Origin: Clostridium estertheticum
GTDB taxonomy: Bacteria > Bacillota > Clostridia > Clostridiales > Clostridiaceae
Length of the DNA: 64,000 bases
NCBI RefSeq assembly: GCF_011065935.2
Contig: NZ_JAAMNH020000001.1
Location: forward strand, 5,043,001 to 5,107,000
Direction: 5' to 3'
Shown in pieces: positions 42,237 through 50,655 of this stretch. The position numbers and the translations under genes are program-made. The notes under the pieces were generated by a model. That model was given only the letters and a program-made list of their open reading frames with translations, searched no databases and was not told the origin of the DNA. Positions within the stretch are counted from its first letter, which is position 1. Each line of letters opens with the position of its first letter.

Positions 42237-43583
42237 TTATATTATATCCTCTAAAGTTTGGCAATCAGGATTGAAATTAATGAAATGCTTAAATTTTTTA
42301 ACAAATCCAAGTGGTACTATCACTATTCCTGATAGTAAAAAGCAAGTTAGAATAATATATTTTATTGCTATAAATTCTGCAAGTATACCTCCTATCGCCA
42401 TAGCTATTGGAACTAATCCTCCACATACGGTGTTCATAATTGAAAGAACCTTTCCTCTCATTTCCTGTGGTACTGTTAGCTGAAGCGTTGCACCTATAAG
42501 TGTATTTACAATTGCGTTAAAAAAACCTGCTATGAATAGTAGTACTAACATGTACTTGAAATTAACCATAGGAAATACTGCAAACCCTATAGAAAATATT
42601 ACACCTGAAATCATAAAAATACACAGTCTCTTTTCATAAGGTATTTTAACCATTGAAGTGAAAGCCATCCCAGAAAACATACCTCCAGTTAATAGTGCAA
42701 TTGCAACTCCATATTTGCCTGCTCCAAGTGCTTGTGCTCTTTGAAATAAAGGCACAACTAAAATAATTGCCATACTAGAAAAGAAGTTTAGAAAAGCTGC
42801 TACAATTATAAGATACCTAAGGCCTTTAAAATTCCATACAAATTTAAACCCTTGTTTCAAATCTTGTTTAAAACTGTCCCTAGCACTCTGCATAGCACCT
42901 TCTGCACTAACTTTTCTCTCTATTTTAGGCACCTTTATAAATATTTCAGTAAAGGCCGAAACAAGATAGGATATACCATTTGTTAAGAACATTATTGGAG
43001 CTCCTAATATCTGATACATAAATCCTCCTAGAGGGTTAGCTAAAATATTCATTCCGGCTCCCACCATGCTTAGAGCTGAGTTTGCCTGAATAAGCTTATC
43101 ACTTGGAACAATATCTGGTACCGTAGAACCTACAGTAGGATTAAAAAAGGCTGCGCATATACCTAGAATAACACCTGCTGAAAAAACCATCCAAATTTGC
43201 ACAAAACCTAGTATTGCAGCGATTCCTACCGCTGTAATTACAATCCCTCTTACCAAATCCATTAGCACTATCATATTCCTTCTATTGCATCTATCTACTA
43301 TAACTCCTGCAAATGGAGATATTAATATTCTGGGCAAGGCAGATGCTGCCATAAGTGTTCCCATGAGTCCTGTTGAACCTGTCACTGCAAGTACCCAAAA
43401 CCCTAATGCTATCTCATAGAAAACATCTCCTATCGCTGAAACCATCTGACCTTGCCATAGCAAAAAGAAATTCATGGTCCATAATCTACCGGTAGATTTA
43501 TTCTTTTCAGTAATTTGTGGTTCATTATTTTTAAATTCTATTTCAACACTTTCTTCATTTATATTTTTTTCCACTGCTTCCAT
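42237..43583 (-). CDS. MFS transporter, drug-efflux type
   Basis: 448 residues, ATG 43583 with AAAGGGGGGG upstream. About 12 hydrophobic segments after a charged N-terminus of about 30 residues. MFS signatures include ISPFAGVIVDRCNRRNMIVL (A-motif-like between helices 2 and 3) and GLMGTLMAASALPR. It resembles macrolide-efflux-like or enterobactin-exporter-like MFS proteins that export hydrophobic compounds. Substrate unknown. Single gene flanked by terminators. Confidence 0.85.
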   Translation of the reverse strand: MEAVEKNINEESVEIEFKNNEPQITEKNKSTGRLWTMNFFLLWQGQMVSAIGDVFYEIALGFWVLAVTGSTGLMGTLMAASALPRILISPFAGVIVDRCNRRNMIVLMDLVRGIVITAVGIAAILGFVQIWMVFSAGVILGICAAFFNPTVGSTVPDIVPSDKLIQANSALSMVGAGMNILANPLGGFMYQILGAPIMFLTNGISYLVSAFTEIFIKVPKIERKVSAEGAMQSARDSFKQDLKQGFKFVWNFKGLRYLIIVAAFLNFFSSMAIILVVPLFQRAQALGAGKYGVAIALLTGGMFSGMAFTSMVKIPYEKRLCIFMISGVIFSIGFAVFPMVNFKYMLVLLFIAGFFNAIVNTLIGATLQLTVPQEMRGKVLSIMNTVCGGLVPIAMAIGGILAEFIAIKYIILTCFLLSGIVIVPLGFVKKFKHFINFNPDCQTLEDII

Positions 43584-43642
43584 TGGCTTCCCCCCCTTTG
43601 AAATTAATTTTCATACAAAATCATTGCCTATGGCGCTTCTGT

Positions 43643-43667
43643 ATTAACGACTTCAAAAATGTCGTTA
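43643..43667. repeat. Small inverted repeat
   Basis: TTAACGAC/GTCGTTAA with a 9-nt loop upstream of the MFS gene; could be an operator. Confidence 0.45.
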
Positions 43668-43671
43668 AGGA

Positions 43672-43716
43672 ATCCGAAAAAAATAACTAGTTACACGCTA
43701 GTTATTTTTTTCGGAT
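43672..43716. terminator. Bidirectional terminator
   Basis: Perfect 19-bp stem (43672-43690 with 43698-43716) with internal A7/T7 tracts. It ends the DUF2089 operon. Confidence 0.85.
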
Positions 43717-43754
43717 AGTTAGTAAAATCACGAAATACCCCCTCTTAAAGAACC

Positions 43755-44009
43755 CTAAATTCGTATTTGCACCTCTGTGCCATCATTAGCTCTTATATCT
43801 ACTAAGTTTAGTCCTTTATAATCACTTAGTGAAATAATTAAATTTCTCATTTCGTTCCAGTCTATTATTTCTAAATACTTAGCATCCTTTTCCTTCATGT
43901 GTTTTCTTACAATTCTCTCTATGGGAAGTCTTGTGACCAGTCTTATTGCCCACATTGGTACTGGAATTCTTAGTTTTCTACCTTCCTCTGTTTTAATATA
44001 AATTCTCAT
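43755..44009 (-). CDS. Hypothetical protein of the DUF2089 operon
   Basis: 84 residues from ATG 44009 (GAGGTG 6 nt upstream; an in-frame earlier start at 44021 has none). Sequence MRIYIKTEEGRKLRIPVPMW, then AIRLVTRLPIERIVRKHM, then a beta hairpin VDIRANDGTEVQIRI. The last segment resembles the end of the SHOCT-like protein encoded upstream (VDIQTADGDVVEVVIE), so the two share a domain. Third gene of an operon 44862-43755. Confidence 0.6.
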   Translation of the reverse strand: MRIYIKTEEGRKLRIPVPMWAIRLVTRLPIERIVRKHMKEKDAKYLEIIDWNEMRNLIISLSDYKGLNLVDIRANDGTEVQIRI

Positions 44010-44032
44010 ATAACACCTCAAAAATTCTAGAT

Positions 44033-44446
44033 TTATTCTATAACAACCTCGACTACATCTCCATCTGCAGTTTGTATGTCCACGATTTTTCCACCTATAC
44101 CACCATCTATGGCATCTAATATAGTTTGAGTCATGGCATCCATGTCTACATCGTTCATGCCATTTACATTTATATTTGGAATTTTTCCAAAGGTTTTTAT
44201 CATACCACTTACAAACGCCAGTGGAAGGTTAATATTCACAATGTCATTCTCTTTCGATCTTACTTTTATTCTCAGCATTTTAACTTTGAATTTACTATTA
44301 CCTTGGCTATTATTTGATGGTGATTTGTCTAAAATAACAGCCTCTTTACTTTCTCCCTTTAGAGCTTCTATAAGTTGCATAGCTTTTTCTGAATCAATTT
44401 TACCTTCTTCAACCATTTTTAATATTCTTGAGATTTCTTCATTCAT
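44033..44446 (-). CDS. SHOCT-like domain protein (YvlB-type)
   Basis: 137 residues from ATG 44446 with AAGGGGGAAA upstream; the extension to 44485 lacks a ribosome site. The N-terminal helix hairpin EEISRILKMVEEGKIDSEKA then MQLIEAL is the SHOCT-like element found in YvlB and related envelope-stress proteins. The C-terminal part carries INLPLAFVSGMIKTFGKIPN and VDIQTADGDVVEVVIE. The DUF2089 regulator upstream ends in a similar helix (MLEKGEITADEALIML), hinting at interaction. Confidence 0.7.
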   Translation of the reverse strand: MNEEISRILKMVEEGKIDSEKAMQLIEALKGESKEAVILDKSPSNNSQGNSKFKVKMLRIKVRSKENDIVNINLPLAFVSGMIKTFGKIPNINVNGMNDVDMDAMTQTILDAIDGGIGGKIVDIQTADGDVVEVVIE

Positions 44447-44493
44447 TATATTTCCCCCTTTTTTAGCTCGGAATTTCAAATTCACAGCCCTAT

Positions 44494-44862
44494 TTACTTA
44501 CCATTTAACATAATTAATGCTTCATCAGCAGTGATTTCACCTTTTTCTAACATATCAATTACATCTTTTTTATCAACAGAAGGCTTTTGCTTTATAACAG
44601 TATATCCAAGTGAAGTAATAACCTCATCTAGCTTTGCCCTAACTGTTGGGTATGATATGCCAAGTTCCTTTTCCACATCCTTGATGTTTCCTCTAGATTT
44701 TAAGAATACTTCAATGAAATACAACTGCTCATTATTTAAATAATCAAATTTTGACAATTCAAATTGATTTTCAACCACAGTGCCGCATTCATCACATTTA
44801 AGTCTAGTTACTTTTAGTTTAGAACTACAGACTGGACATTTACACAATATTTTATAGGTCAC
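44494..44862 (-). CDS. DUF2089 regulator (zinc ribbon + HTH)
   Basis: About 122 residues; start taken as GTG 44862 with GAAGGTGG 5 nt upstream (GTG 44871 is possible). N-terminal zinc ribbon CPVC...CDEC, then a sigma-like helix-turn-helix LKSRGNIKDVEKELGISYPT then VRAKLDEVI, and a SHOCT-like C-terminal helix. Family members regulate an adjacent operon of envelope-linked proteins. The promoter at 44889-44917 has a 15-bp perfect inverted repeat over its -35, consistent with autoregulation. Confidence 0.8.
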   Translation of the reverse strand: MTYKILCKCPVCSSKLKVTRLKCDECGTVVENQFELSKFDYLNNEQLYFIEVFLKSRGNIKDVEKELGISYPTVRAKLDEVITSLGYTVIKQKPSVDKKDVIDMLEKGEITADEALIMLNGK

Positions 44863-44888
44863 TTTTCCCACCTTCTTCCTTTATATTC

Positions 44889-44939
44889 ATTATATTACCA
44901 TTAATTAAAATAATCAATATATAAATTGATTATTTTAAT
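44889..44939 (-). promoter_or_regulatory. Promoter with palindromic operator of the DUF2089 operon
   Basis: TTGATT (44917-44912), 17-bp spacer, TATAAT (44894-44889). A perfect 15-bp inverted repeat (44904-44918 with 44925-44939) covers the -35 element. More AT-rich near-repeats of TATCAATATATA follow to about 44990. Confidence 0.75.
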
Positions 44940-45033
44940 ATTTTTTCAATATATATTTATTATCTTAATATATATATTGATAATGTTAATATATATATAT
45001 GAATTTCCTGAAGTTTTGTGATTAAAAAGTGGC

Positions 45034-45768
45034 TTATACCTTCTTTTGTTCTCCAACTATTGAGTCGCTTGATATAATAATCTCCCCGCTATATTCTACA
45101 AGTCCTATATTACAACCTTCGCCTATAGTAATATTATTTCCTCTTACTATTTTTGCATTGGTGTTTTGAAGATATATCTCATCTCCTTCAATTAATGCCG
45201 TAGTTAACTCCCCCTTAGAATTAAACATTTTGTCAATTACTTTTTTAAAGAAGGAATTGTCTAAAGGACTAACTCTTATTTCAATGTGCTCTCCACCAAT
45301 TTCTTGTACATTACAGTTACCACCAATTCTTATATTTATTTCTCCTGCATTTAATAAGCCTTGTATTTTAAAATTGCCACTAGCCTTAAAACTTTCTACT
45401 TCACAATTTTTTTCTATATGCGCGCAGCCAGCTATAATAACTTCTTCTCCATATAGGTTTCCCGCTATATGGGTAGACCCATTTATTTTTATACTTTGGC
45501 TTTTAACATTGCCTATGACATGAGCAGAACCGCTTACCTTTATATCTTCTGCTTCTACATTCCCTTCAATCCTTGTAGATCCACTAATTTTTATAGTCTC
45601 AGCTTTTAAATTTCCTATAACTTTTGATGAACCACTAGTTTTAAAGTCTATACATTGTAAATCGCCCCTTATTTTTCCTGATCCACTTATACTTACATCA
45701 TTATACTTTCCGCCACCAGCGCTGCCTGACCCTGATATTTTTATATCTCCATAATTAATCTTTTCCAT
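45034..45768 (-). CDS. Bactofilin-like polymer-forming protein
   Basis: 244 residues from ATG 45768 (GAGGAGG 6 nt upstream). Almost the whole protein is a right-handed beta-helix repeat: KISGSGSAGG, VSISGSGKIRGDL, KTSGSSKVIGNL, KISGSTRIEGNV, KVSGSAHVIGNV, KINGSTHIAGNLYG and so on, the pattern of bactofilins and B. subtilis YhbE/YhbF. Such proteins polymerise into filaments linked to cell shape or membrane organisation. Co-transcribed with a YhbD-like gene directly upstream, exactly as in the yhbDEF arrangement. Confidence 0.85.
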   Translation of the reverse strand: MEKINYGDIKISGSGSAGGGKYNDVSISGSGKIRGDLQCIDFKTSGSSKVIGNLKAETIKISGSTRIEGNVEAEDIKVSGSAHVIGNVKSQSIKINGSTHIAGNLYGEEVIIAGCAHIEKNCEVESFKASGNFKIQGLLNAGEINIRIGGNCNVQEIGGEHIEIRVSPLDNSFFKKVIDKMFNSKGELTTALIEGDEIYLQNTNAKIVRGNNITIGEGCNIGLVEYSGEIIISSDSIVGEQKKV

Positions 45769-45808
45769 ATTAAACCTCCTCATATTTATCTATAACCCAG
45801 AATGATCA

Positions 45809-46429
45809 TTAAATCACTATTTTTAATTCTTGAATACATTGTGATATATTAAGCCTTAATACTATTTTTGCACCTTTTTCTATATAGAACTCATTAGGCA
45901 ACGTAATTAAAAAACATAGTGCTAATCCAAATTTTCTTAAAAAAACTATCTCACAGCTTTTACCTTCTAAGGATTTATAATTTTCTTCTAAAGTCTCTAT
46001 TATAAGTTTCCCTTCCTCTAATGAAACATTCCCAGATAGCAAGCTCTTCTCTAGTAAAGAAATATATAGAATTCTCTCAAAAGAAAAGGTCTTTATTTCT
46101 CCATATATATCTTTATGCAATGTTAGTGTTTGTTTCGCAACAATGTTCTTTTTTAACAACTCTTCCTCACTTAAAAATACCTCCCCTAGCTGTGGAGAAA
46201 ACATCTGTGCTAAGCTGTCTAAGGATACATCATCCTTCATATCTTTAATTCTTTCTATTCTGTCTAATATTTTTTCTCTAGGAAAATAGGTTTCTTGACC
46301 GGTGTAGCTAGACTTCTTTATAAACCAATCTTCCGGTATTAGCTTCTTTCTTTTCCACCTATACAGCTGACCATATGAAACATTAGTTATTTCTAGTAAT
46401 TCTTTTTTAGATATTAAATCTTCATCCAT
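45809..46429 (-). CDS. yhbD: DUF4004 MerR-like regulator (YhbD family)
   Basis: 206 residues from ATG 46429 with AAGGAGGGG 5 nt upstream. The N-terminal MerR-like winged helix (ISKKELLEITNVSYGQLYRW then KRKKLIPEDWF) is followed by the YhbD-specific region (GQETYFPREKILDRIERIKD). It probably controls itself and the bactofilin gene 40 nt downstream. The promoter at 46507-46535 contains a GTAAC...GTTAC dyad in its spacer. Confidence 0.8.
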   Translation of the reverse strand: MDEDLISKKELLEITNVSYGQLYRWKRKKLIPEDWFIKKSSYTGQETYFPREKILDRIERIKDMKDDVSLDSLAQMFSPQLGEVFLSEEELLKKNIVAKQTLTLHKDIYGEIKTFSFERILYISLLEKSLLSGNVSLEEGKLIIETLEENYKSLEGKSCEIVFLRKFGLALCFLITLPNEFYIEKGAKIVLRLNISQCIQELKIVI

Positions 46430-46506
46430 ATTACCCCTCCTTGTATACTTTCTTCTAACCATCTGGAGTAGATCCTAATTATTAACTCCTATCTACTTAT
46501 ATATGT

Positions 46507-46535
46507 AGTGTAACATAACATTGTTACGTTGTAAA
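46507..46535 (-). promoter_or_regulatory. Promoter with dyad upstream of yhbD
   Basis: TTTACA (46535-46530), 17-bp spacer, TACACT (46512-46507). The dyad GTAAC(8)GTTAC (46510-46527) fills the spacer and is a plausible binding site for the MerR-like YhbD. Confidence 0.55.
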
Positions 46536-46684
46536 TAGCAAAACTCTAAATATACCAAATTTTCTAACAACTAAATAATCTAATAATTTATAACAAACAG
46601 TCCGTTATAGAAAGTGAAATCAAAATCATTAACCATATAATATTTGTTTACAGTTCTCATTAATATGAACTATTTTTTTAAATT

Positions 46685-46738
46685 TCCTTGACAACTATAT
46701 CGGTGGGCGTCATAATATATTGTAAGACGATATAACGG
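46685..46738 (+). promoter_or_regulatory. Promoter/operator of the padR gene
   Basis: TTGACA followed at 17 bp by CATAAT. CTATATCG and CGATATAA form an inverted repeat framing the -10 region, the usual place for a PadR operator. Confidence 0.65.
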
Positions 46739-46749
46739 AGGTGGATATA

Positions 46750-47073
46750 GTGTCAAATAACGAAAACATTGCATTGACCGAAGCGGTATATTATATTCTA
46801 TTGTCCCTATATGAGCCGTTACACGGATATGGGGTTATGCAGAAGGTTGAAGGACTAAGTTCGGGGAGAGTAAAACTTGCTGCCGGTACACTTTACGGTG
46901 CAATTAGTACATTACTTGAAAAAGGTTGGATTTGTGCTCTGCCTGGCGAAGCGAACAGTAGAAAAAAAGAGTATGAAATAAACGATATAGGAAAAAATGC
47001 CATCAATAATGAGATTAGCCGATTGCGAGAGCTTTTATTAAACGGAGAACAAATAGTGGGAGGTGCCTTATAA
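46750..47073 (+). CDS. PadR-family transcriptional regulator
   Basis: 107 residues from GTG 46750 behind GGAGGTGG; the GTG at 46741 lies inside that site. PadR winged helix: AVYYILLSLYEPLHGYGVMQ, then VKLAAGTLYGAISTLLEKGW and KKEYEINDIGKNAI. The next gene (DUF2812) overlaps its stop codon (ATAATG), so they are translated together. Typically a repressor responding to a membrane or drug signal. Confidence 0.9.
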   Translation: MSNNENIALTEAVYYILLSLYEPLHGYGVMQKVEGLSSGRVKLAAGTLYGAISTLLEKGWICALPGEANSRKKEYEINDIGKNAINNEISRLRELLLNGEQIVGGAL

Positions 47074-47612
47074 TGAGACGTACGATGCATAAACTATTTT
47101 TTGCCTGGGATTTTGAAAAAGAAGAAAAATGGCTGAACAAAATGTCGGCCAGGGGTATGCAGCTTGTGGGTGTCGGTTTCTGTAAATATATTTTTGAAGA
47201 TGGTACATCTGGCGAATATAGCTATCGCTTAGAATTGCTGAAACAATTCCCTACACATTCAGAAAGTGCGTCATATATTCATTTTCTGGAGGAAACTGGC
47301 GTTGAGCATATTGGTTCATTTATGCGGTGGGTGTATTTAAGAAGGAAGTCTGATGACGGTGAATTTGATTTGTTTAGCGATATAGATTCTGTTATCAATC
47401 ATTTGAAACGAATACTTACTCTCTTGTTATGTTTACTTCCTCTCGAAATTAGTTCGCTGGGAACGAATATCTCCACTGCTATAATGGGTTCCACCATCAA
47501 CTTGGTCTGTGCTTGCCTCCTTGCTTCAATATTAGTACTCCTTTCCATTGGCATTTTAAATCTCTGTAGAAAAATACGCAAACTTAAGAAAGAACGCATC
47601 CTGCGTGAATAG
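47073..47612 (+). CDS. DUF2812 membrane protein
   Basis: 179 residues. The N-terminus MHKLFFAWDFEKEEKWLNKM is diagnostic of DUF2812, with YSYRLELLKQFPTHSESASY and GVEHIGSFMRWVYLRRK. Two C-terminal membrane segments (about 112-130 and 142-165). Function unknown; partner of PadR regulators in Firmicutes. Overlaps the padR stop by one base, then a terminator. Confidence 0.85.
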   Translation: MRRTMHKLFFAWDFEKEEKWLNKMSARGMQLVGVGFCKYIFEDGTSGEYSYRLELLKQFPTHSESASYIHFLEETGVEHIGSFMRWVYLRRKSDDGEFDLFSDIDSVINHLKRILTLLLCLLPLEISSLGTNISTAIMGSTINLVCACLLASILVLLSIGILNLCRKIRKLKKERILRE

Positions 47613-47675
47613 TGAGAAATGATCATAATCCATATTAACAGCTAGTTCTATTTATATAGCCCGGCTTAATCGCAT

Positions 47676-47708
47676 AAAAAAAGCTACTGATTTATCAGTA
47701 GCCTTTTC
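47676..47708 (+). terminator. Terminator of padR-DUF2812
   Basis: GCTACTGA/TCAGTAGC stem (47683-47702) followed by CTTTTCT; A-run upstream. Confidence 0.8.
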
Positions 47709-47771
47709 TCGATGTCTATAATGTCTTAGATGTCTTAAATGTCTTCCATGTCCAAATGTTTCAACGCGTAT

Positions 47772-47961
47772 AAAAAAGTATATATTACGTAAACTTCATG
47801 TGAGCAAGCTTAGGAATTCTTAACTAATTTTAATGAAAGATGCGTTAAGAAAAGTGCATGTTTGAGCGTACGCGAGTTTGCACTTTTTAGCATCTTTCAT
47901 TAAAATTTGTTTAGAATTCCTTAGCACAGCGAACTGAAGTTGTAGTAATATATACTTTTTT
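47772..47961. repeat. 190-bp imperfect palindrome
   Basis: The ends AAAAAAGTATATATTAC (47772-47788) and their exact complement (47945-47961) pair, followed inward by CTTCA/TGAAG, AGGAATTCT/AGAATTCCT, AATTTTAATGAAAGATGC/GCATCTTTCATTAAAATT and AAAAGTGCA/TGCACTTTT, with the loop around GAGCGTACGCGAG. It begins 4 nt after the vorC stop and could act as its terminator, or be a MITE-like element. Confidence 0.85.
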
Positions 47962-47965
47962 CTGT

Positions 47966-48496
47966 TTATTTGATGTATGAAGCTCCTATTTCAAGTGCTT
48001 TTTTGTTTATTTCAAAGAATTTTTCTTTACCGTGAGCTTTTAAAGCTCCTATTATTTCTTCCATAGATACTATTCCTGTTCTTTTCACTAATGCTCCTAG
48101 AAGTACCATGTTAGCAATTTGTTTACTACCAATGTTCATAGCTTCTGTTTGAGCTGGAATGCATATTACTTCGATATCTTCTCTGATTGGCATTCTATCT
48201 ACAAGATCAGAATCCATTATTAATAGTCCACCTTTAACTAAGGTATCTTCAAACTTATCAAGAGAAGGTCTATTCATAACTATAAGTGTGTTTGGATCAT
48301 TAATTATTGGTGAACCAACTAGCTCATCAGAAAGTATAACAGAGCAGTTAGCAGTACCTCCACGCATTTCTGGTCCATAAGATGGCAACCATGAAACGTT
48401 CATATTAGCATCCATTCCTGCATATGCCAAAAATTTTCCCATTGAAAGCGTACCTTGACCACCAAATCCTGCAAATATAATTTCTTGTGCAGCCAT
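47966..48496 (-). CDS. vorC: 2-ketoacid:ferredoxin oxidoreductase, gamma subunit
   Basis: 176 residues from ATG 48496 (GGGGAGG upstream, overlapping the stop of the beta gene). The pattern AAQEIIFAGFGGQGTLSMGK, then PSYGPEMRGGTANCSVILSD and IVMNRPSLDKFEDT is that of the catalytic-domain gamma subunit of 2-ketoisovalerate/2-ketoglutarate oxidoreductases. Last gene of the four-gene operon, followed by the 190-bp palindrome. Confidence 0.88.
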   Translation of the reverse strand: MAAQEIIFAGFGGQGTLSMGKFLAYAGMDANMNVSWLPSYGPEMRGGTANCSVILSDELVGSPIINDPNTLIVMNRPSLDKFEDTLVKGGLLIMDSDLVDRMPIREDIEVICIPAQTEAMNIGSKQIANMVLLGALVKRTGIVSMEEIIGALKAHGKEKFFEINKKALEIGASYIK

Positions 48497-48497
48497 A

Positions 48498-49247
48498 CTA
48501 TTCAACCTCCCCAGTTGTGTCTTTTTTAACTCCTAGAGTATAGAATGGTATCATATTATCTCTAAGCCATCCCATGGACTCATTAGGTGATAATCCCCAG
48601 TTAGTTGGGCATATTGATAATACTTCTACCATTGAGAATCCTTTTCCATCAATTGCATTTTGGAAAGCTTTTTTTATAGCTTTTTTAGCTTTATTAACAT
48701 TAGGCACATTATCTACAGCTACTCTTTCTACATAACAAGCACCTGTGAGTGTTGCTATCATTTCTGATACTCTGATAGGGTGTCCTTGCACCTTTACATC
48801 TCTTCCATAAGGGGTTGTTTCTGTTACTTGACCTGCAAGTGTAGTTGGTGCCATTTGTCCACCTGTCATACCGTAAATACAGTTGTTTACGAATATAGTA
48901 ACAATGTTTTCGCCACGAGTTGCAGCATGAACTATTTCAGCCGTTCCTATTGCTGCAAGATCTCCATCTCCTTGATATGTAAATACTACTGCATCTGGAT
49001 TAGTTCTTTTAATTCCTGTAGCAACTGCTGGTGCTCTTCCATGTGCTGCTTCAAACATATCACATGCAAAATAATCATATGCTAAAACAGAACATCCAAC
49101 TGGAGCTACTCCTATAGTTTTATCTATTACATCTAATTCTTCAAGTACTTCTCCTACTAATCTATGAATTAGTCCATGAGTACAGCCTGGACAATAATGT
49201 GTAGGAACGTCTAATAATGCTTTAGTTGGTTCAAATACGATTGCCAT
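48498..49247 (-). CDS. vorB: 2-ketoacid:ferredoxin oxidoreductase, beta (TPP) subunit
   Basis: 249 residues. Thiamine-pyrophosphate domain: CPGC at 19-22 (HYCPGCTHGLIHRL), QGDGDLAAIGTAEI with the metal-binding GDGD at about 93-96, and NNCIYGMTGGQMAPTT. It carries the decarboxylation step of branched-chain 2-ketoacids to the acyl-CoA with reduction of ferredoxin. Its start overlaps the alpha gene stop, and its end overlaps the gamma gene start. Confidence 0.9.
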   Translation of the reverse strand: MAIVFEPTKALLDVPTHYCPGCTHGLIHRLVGEVLEELDVIDKTIGVAPVGCSVLAYDYFACDMFEAAHGRAPAVATGIKRTNPDAVVFTYQGDGDLAAIGTAEIVHAATRGENIVTIFVNNCIYGMTGGQMAPTTLAGQVTETTPYGRDVKVQGHPIRVSEMIATLTGACYVERVAVDNVPNVNKAKKAIKKAFQNAIDGKGFSMVEVLSICPTNWGLSPNESMGWLRDNMIPFYTLGVKKDTTGEVE

Positions 49248-50317
49248 TATTTTGCACCCCCTACTATTTCTCTAACTTTATTTAATATATCCTCAGGGTG
49301 AGGAACCATTCCACCTGTTCTTCCGTAGAAGTGTACTGGTTTTCTTCCTTCAACTGAAAGTCTAACATCTTCAACCATTTGACCACAGCTCATTTCTACT
49401 GATATATATCCATGTTTCGTGGTTTTTATGGTCTTCTCGAAAGCTTCGATTGGGTAAGGCCAAAGTGTGATTGGTCTTATTAATCCTAATTTTATGCCTT
49501 CTTTTTCTGCCATTTTAACAACGTTTTTGCATATTCTTGATGTAGTTCCATATGCAACCATTATTAAATCAACTTCGCCATCACAATTATACATTTCATA
49601 TCTTGTTTCATTTTTCTTTATTTCAGCATATTTCGCTTGTAATTTTAAATTATGTCTTTCTAAATCTTCTGATTTTAAATAAAGAGAATTTATAACATTA
49701 TGTTTTTTTCTACCTTTTAGTCCATTTGCTGCCCAAGTTTTTTCTGGAAGTAACTTTGCCGTTCTTTCCTTAAATTCTACTGGCTCCATCATTTGTCCAA
49801 GCATTCCATCTCCCATTACCATTACAGGAGTTCTATACATATCTGCAGTGTCAAAAGCATCTTGAACTAAGTCAACCATTTCTTGTACTGATGCAGGTGC
49901 ATATACAGGCATACTGAAATCGCCATGTGCTCCACCTTTTGTTGCTTGGAAGTAATCTGATTGGGCTGGTTGAATACTACCAAGTCCTGGGCCACCTCTA
50001 ACTATATTTACAATAACACATGGAAGCTCTGCTCCTGCTATATATGATATTCCTTCAGCTTTTAAACTTATTCCTGGTGAACTTGAAGATGTCATAGTTC
50101 TAACTCCTGTACCTGCTGCTCCATAAACCATGTTTATAGCTGCAACTTCACTCTCTGCTTGCAAGAATACTCTGTTAATCTTAATCATTTTTCTTGATAG
50201 ATATGCACCTATCTCTGTTTGAGGTGTTATTGGATACCCAAAGAAACCTTGGCAGTTGGCTCTAATAGCTGCTTCTCCTATAGCTTCATTACCTTTCATT
50301 AACACTTTTTCTCCCAT
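49247..50317 (-). CDS. vorA: 2-ketoacid:ferredoxin oxidoreductase, alpha subunit
   Basis: 356 residues. Begins LMKGNEAIGEAAIRANCQGF then FGYPITPQTEIGAYLS; includes MTSSSSPGISLKAEGISYIA, VIVNIVRGGPGLGSIQPAQS and SDYFQATKGGAHGDF, matching the alpha chain of the VOR/KOR type. It pairs with the beta and gamma chains and the ferredoxin-type delta chain. The neighbouring ptb-buk genes support a branched-chain (isovalerate/isobutyrate) oxidation pathway, although 2-ketoglutarate activity cannot be excluded. Confidence 0.9.
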   Translation of the reverse strand: MGEKVLMKGNEAIGEAAIRANCQGFFGYPITPQTEIGAYLSRKMIKINRVFLQAESEVAAINMVYGAAGTGVRTMTSSSSPGISLKAEGISYIAGAELPCVIVNIVRGGPGLGSIQPAQSDYFQATKGGAHGDFSMPVYAPASVQEMVDLVQDAFDTADMYRTPVMVMGDGMLGQMMEPVEFKERTAKLLPEKTWAANGLKGRKKHNVINSLYLKSEDLERHNLKLQAKYAEIKKNETRYEMYNCDGEVDLIMVAYGTTSRICKNVVKMAEKEGIKLGLIRPITLWPYPIEAFEKTIKTTKHGYISVEMSCGQMVEDVRLSVEGRKPVHFYGRTGGMVPHPEDILNKVREIVGGAK

Positions 50318-50336
50318 AAGTTCATCCTCCTATTCT

Positions 50337-50546
50337 TTACTTTTCAACTGTTATTACTAAATCAGGGCACATTTTTCCGCAAGATGCACATCCAATACAT
50401 TCTTTCATCTTTTCTTCTGTTACTGTAGCTGGATGATATCCTTTTATGTTTAATTTATCAGAAAAACTTATGATTTTCTTAGGGCACACTGTTACACAAA
50501 GTCCACACCCTTTACACCTGGCTTCTCTAAAAGTTACTCTTGGCAT
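50337..50546 (-). CDS. vorD: 2-ketoacid oxidoreductase delta subunit, 2[4Fe-4S] ferredoxin
   Basis: 69 residues with two cluster motifs: CKGCGLCVTVCP and CIGCASCGKMCP. It would pass electrons from the TPP centre to free ferredoxin. First gene of the operon (20 nt before the alpha gene), transcribed from the promoter at 50599-50627. Ribosome site AGGAGG. Confidence 0.9.
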   Translation of the reverse strand: MPRVTFREARCKGCGLCVTVCPKKIISFSDKLNIKGYHPATVTEEKMKECIGCASCGKMCPDLVITVEK

Positions 50547-50598
50547 GTTTAAACCTCCTTAAAATCCTATTTTATAAAATTTAAACGTTTACTAGTTA

Positions 50599-50627
50599 AT
50601 TTTACCCCCTGAAGTCCAAACTGTCAA
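50599..50627 (-). promoter_or_regulatory. Promoter of the vor operon
   Basis: TTGACA (50627-50622), 17-bp spacer, TAAAAT (50604-50599) on the minus strand, 53 bp before the vorD start. Confidence 0.8.
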
Positions 50628-50655
50628 CAAGGCTTATTCATTGATTATTTTCTTG

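Noticed and set aside
48780..49085. Cysteine-rich 101-codon plus-strand ORF
   Set aside because: Antisense to the TPP-binding part of vorB; the Cys/Ser/Tyr composition is an artefact of the opposite frame.
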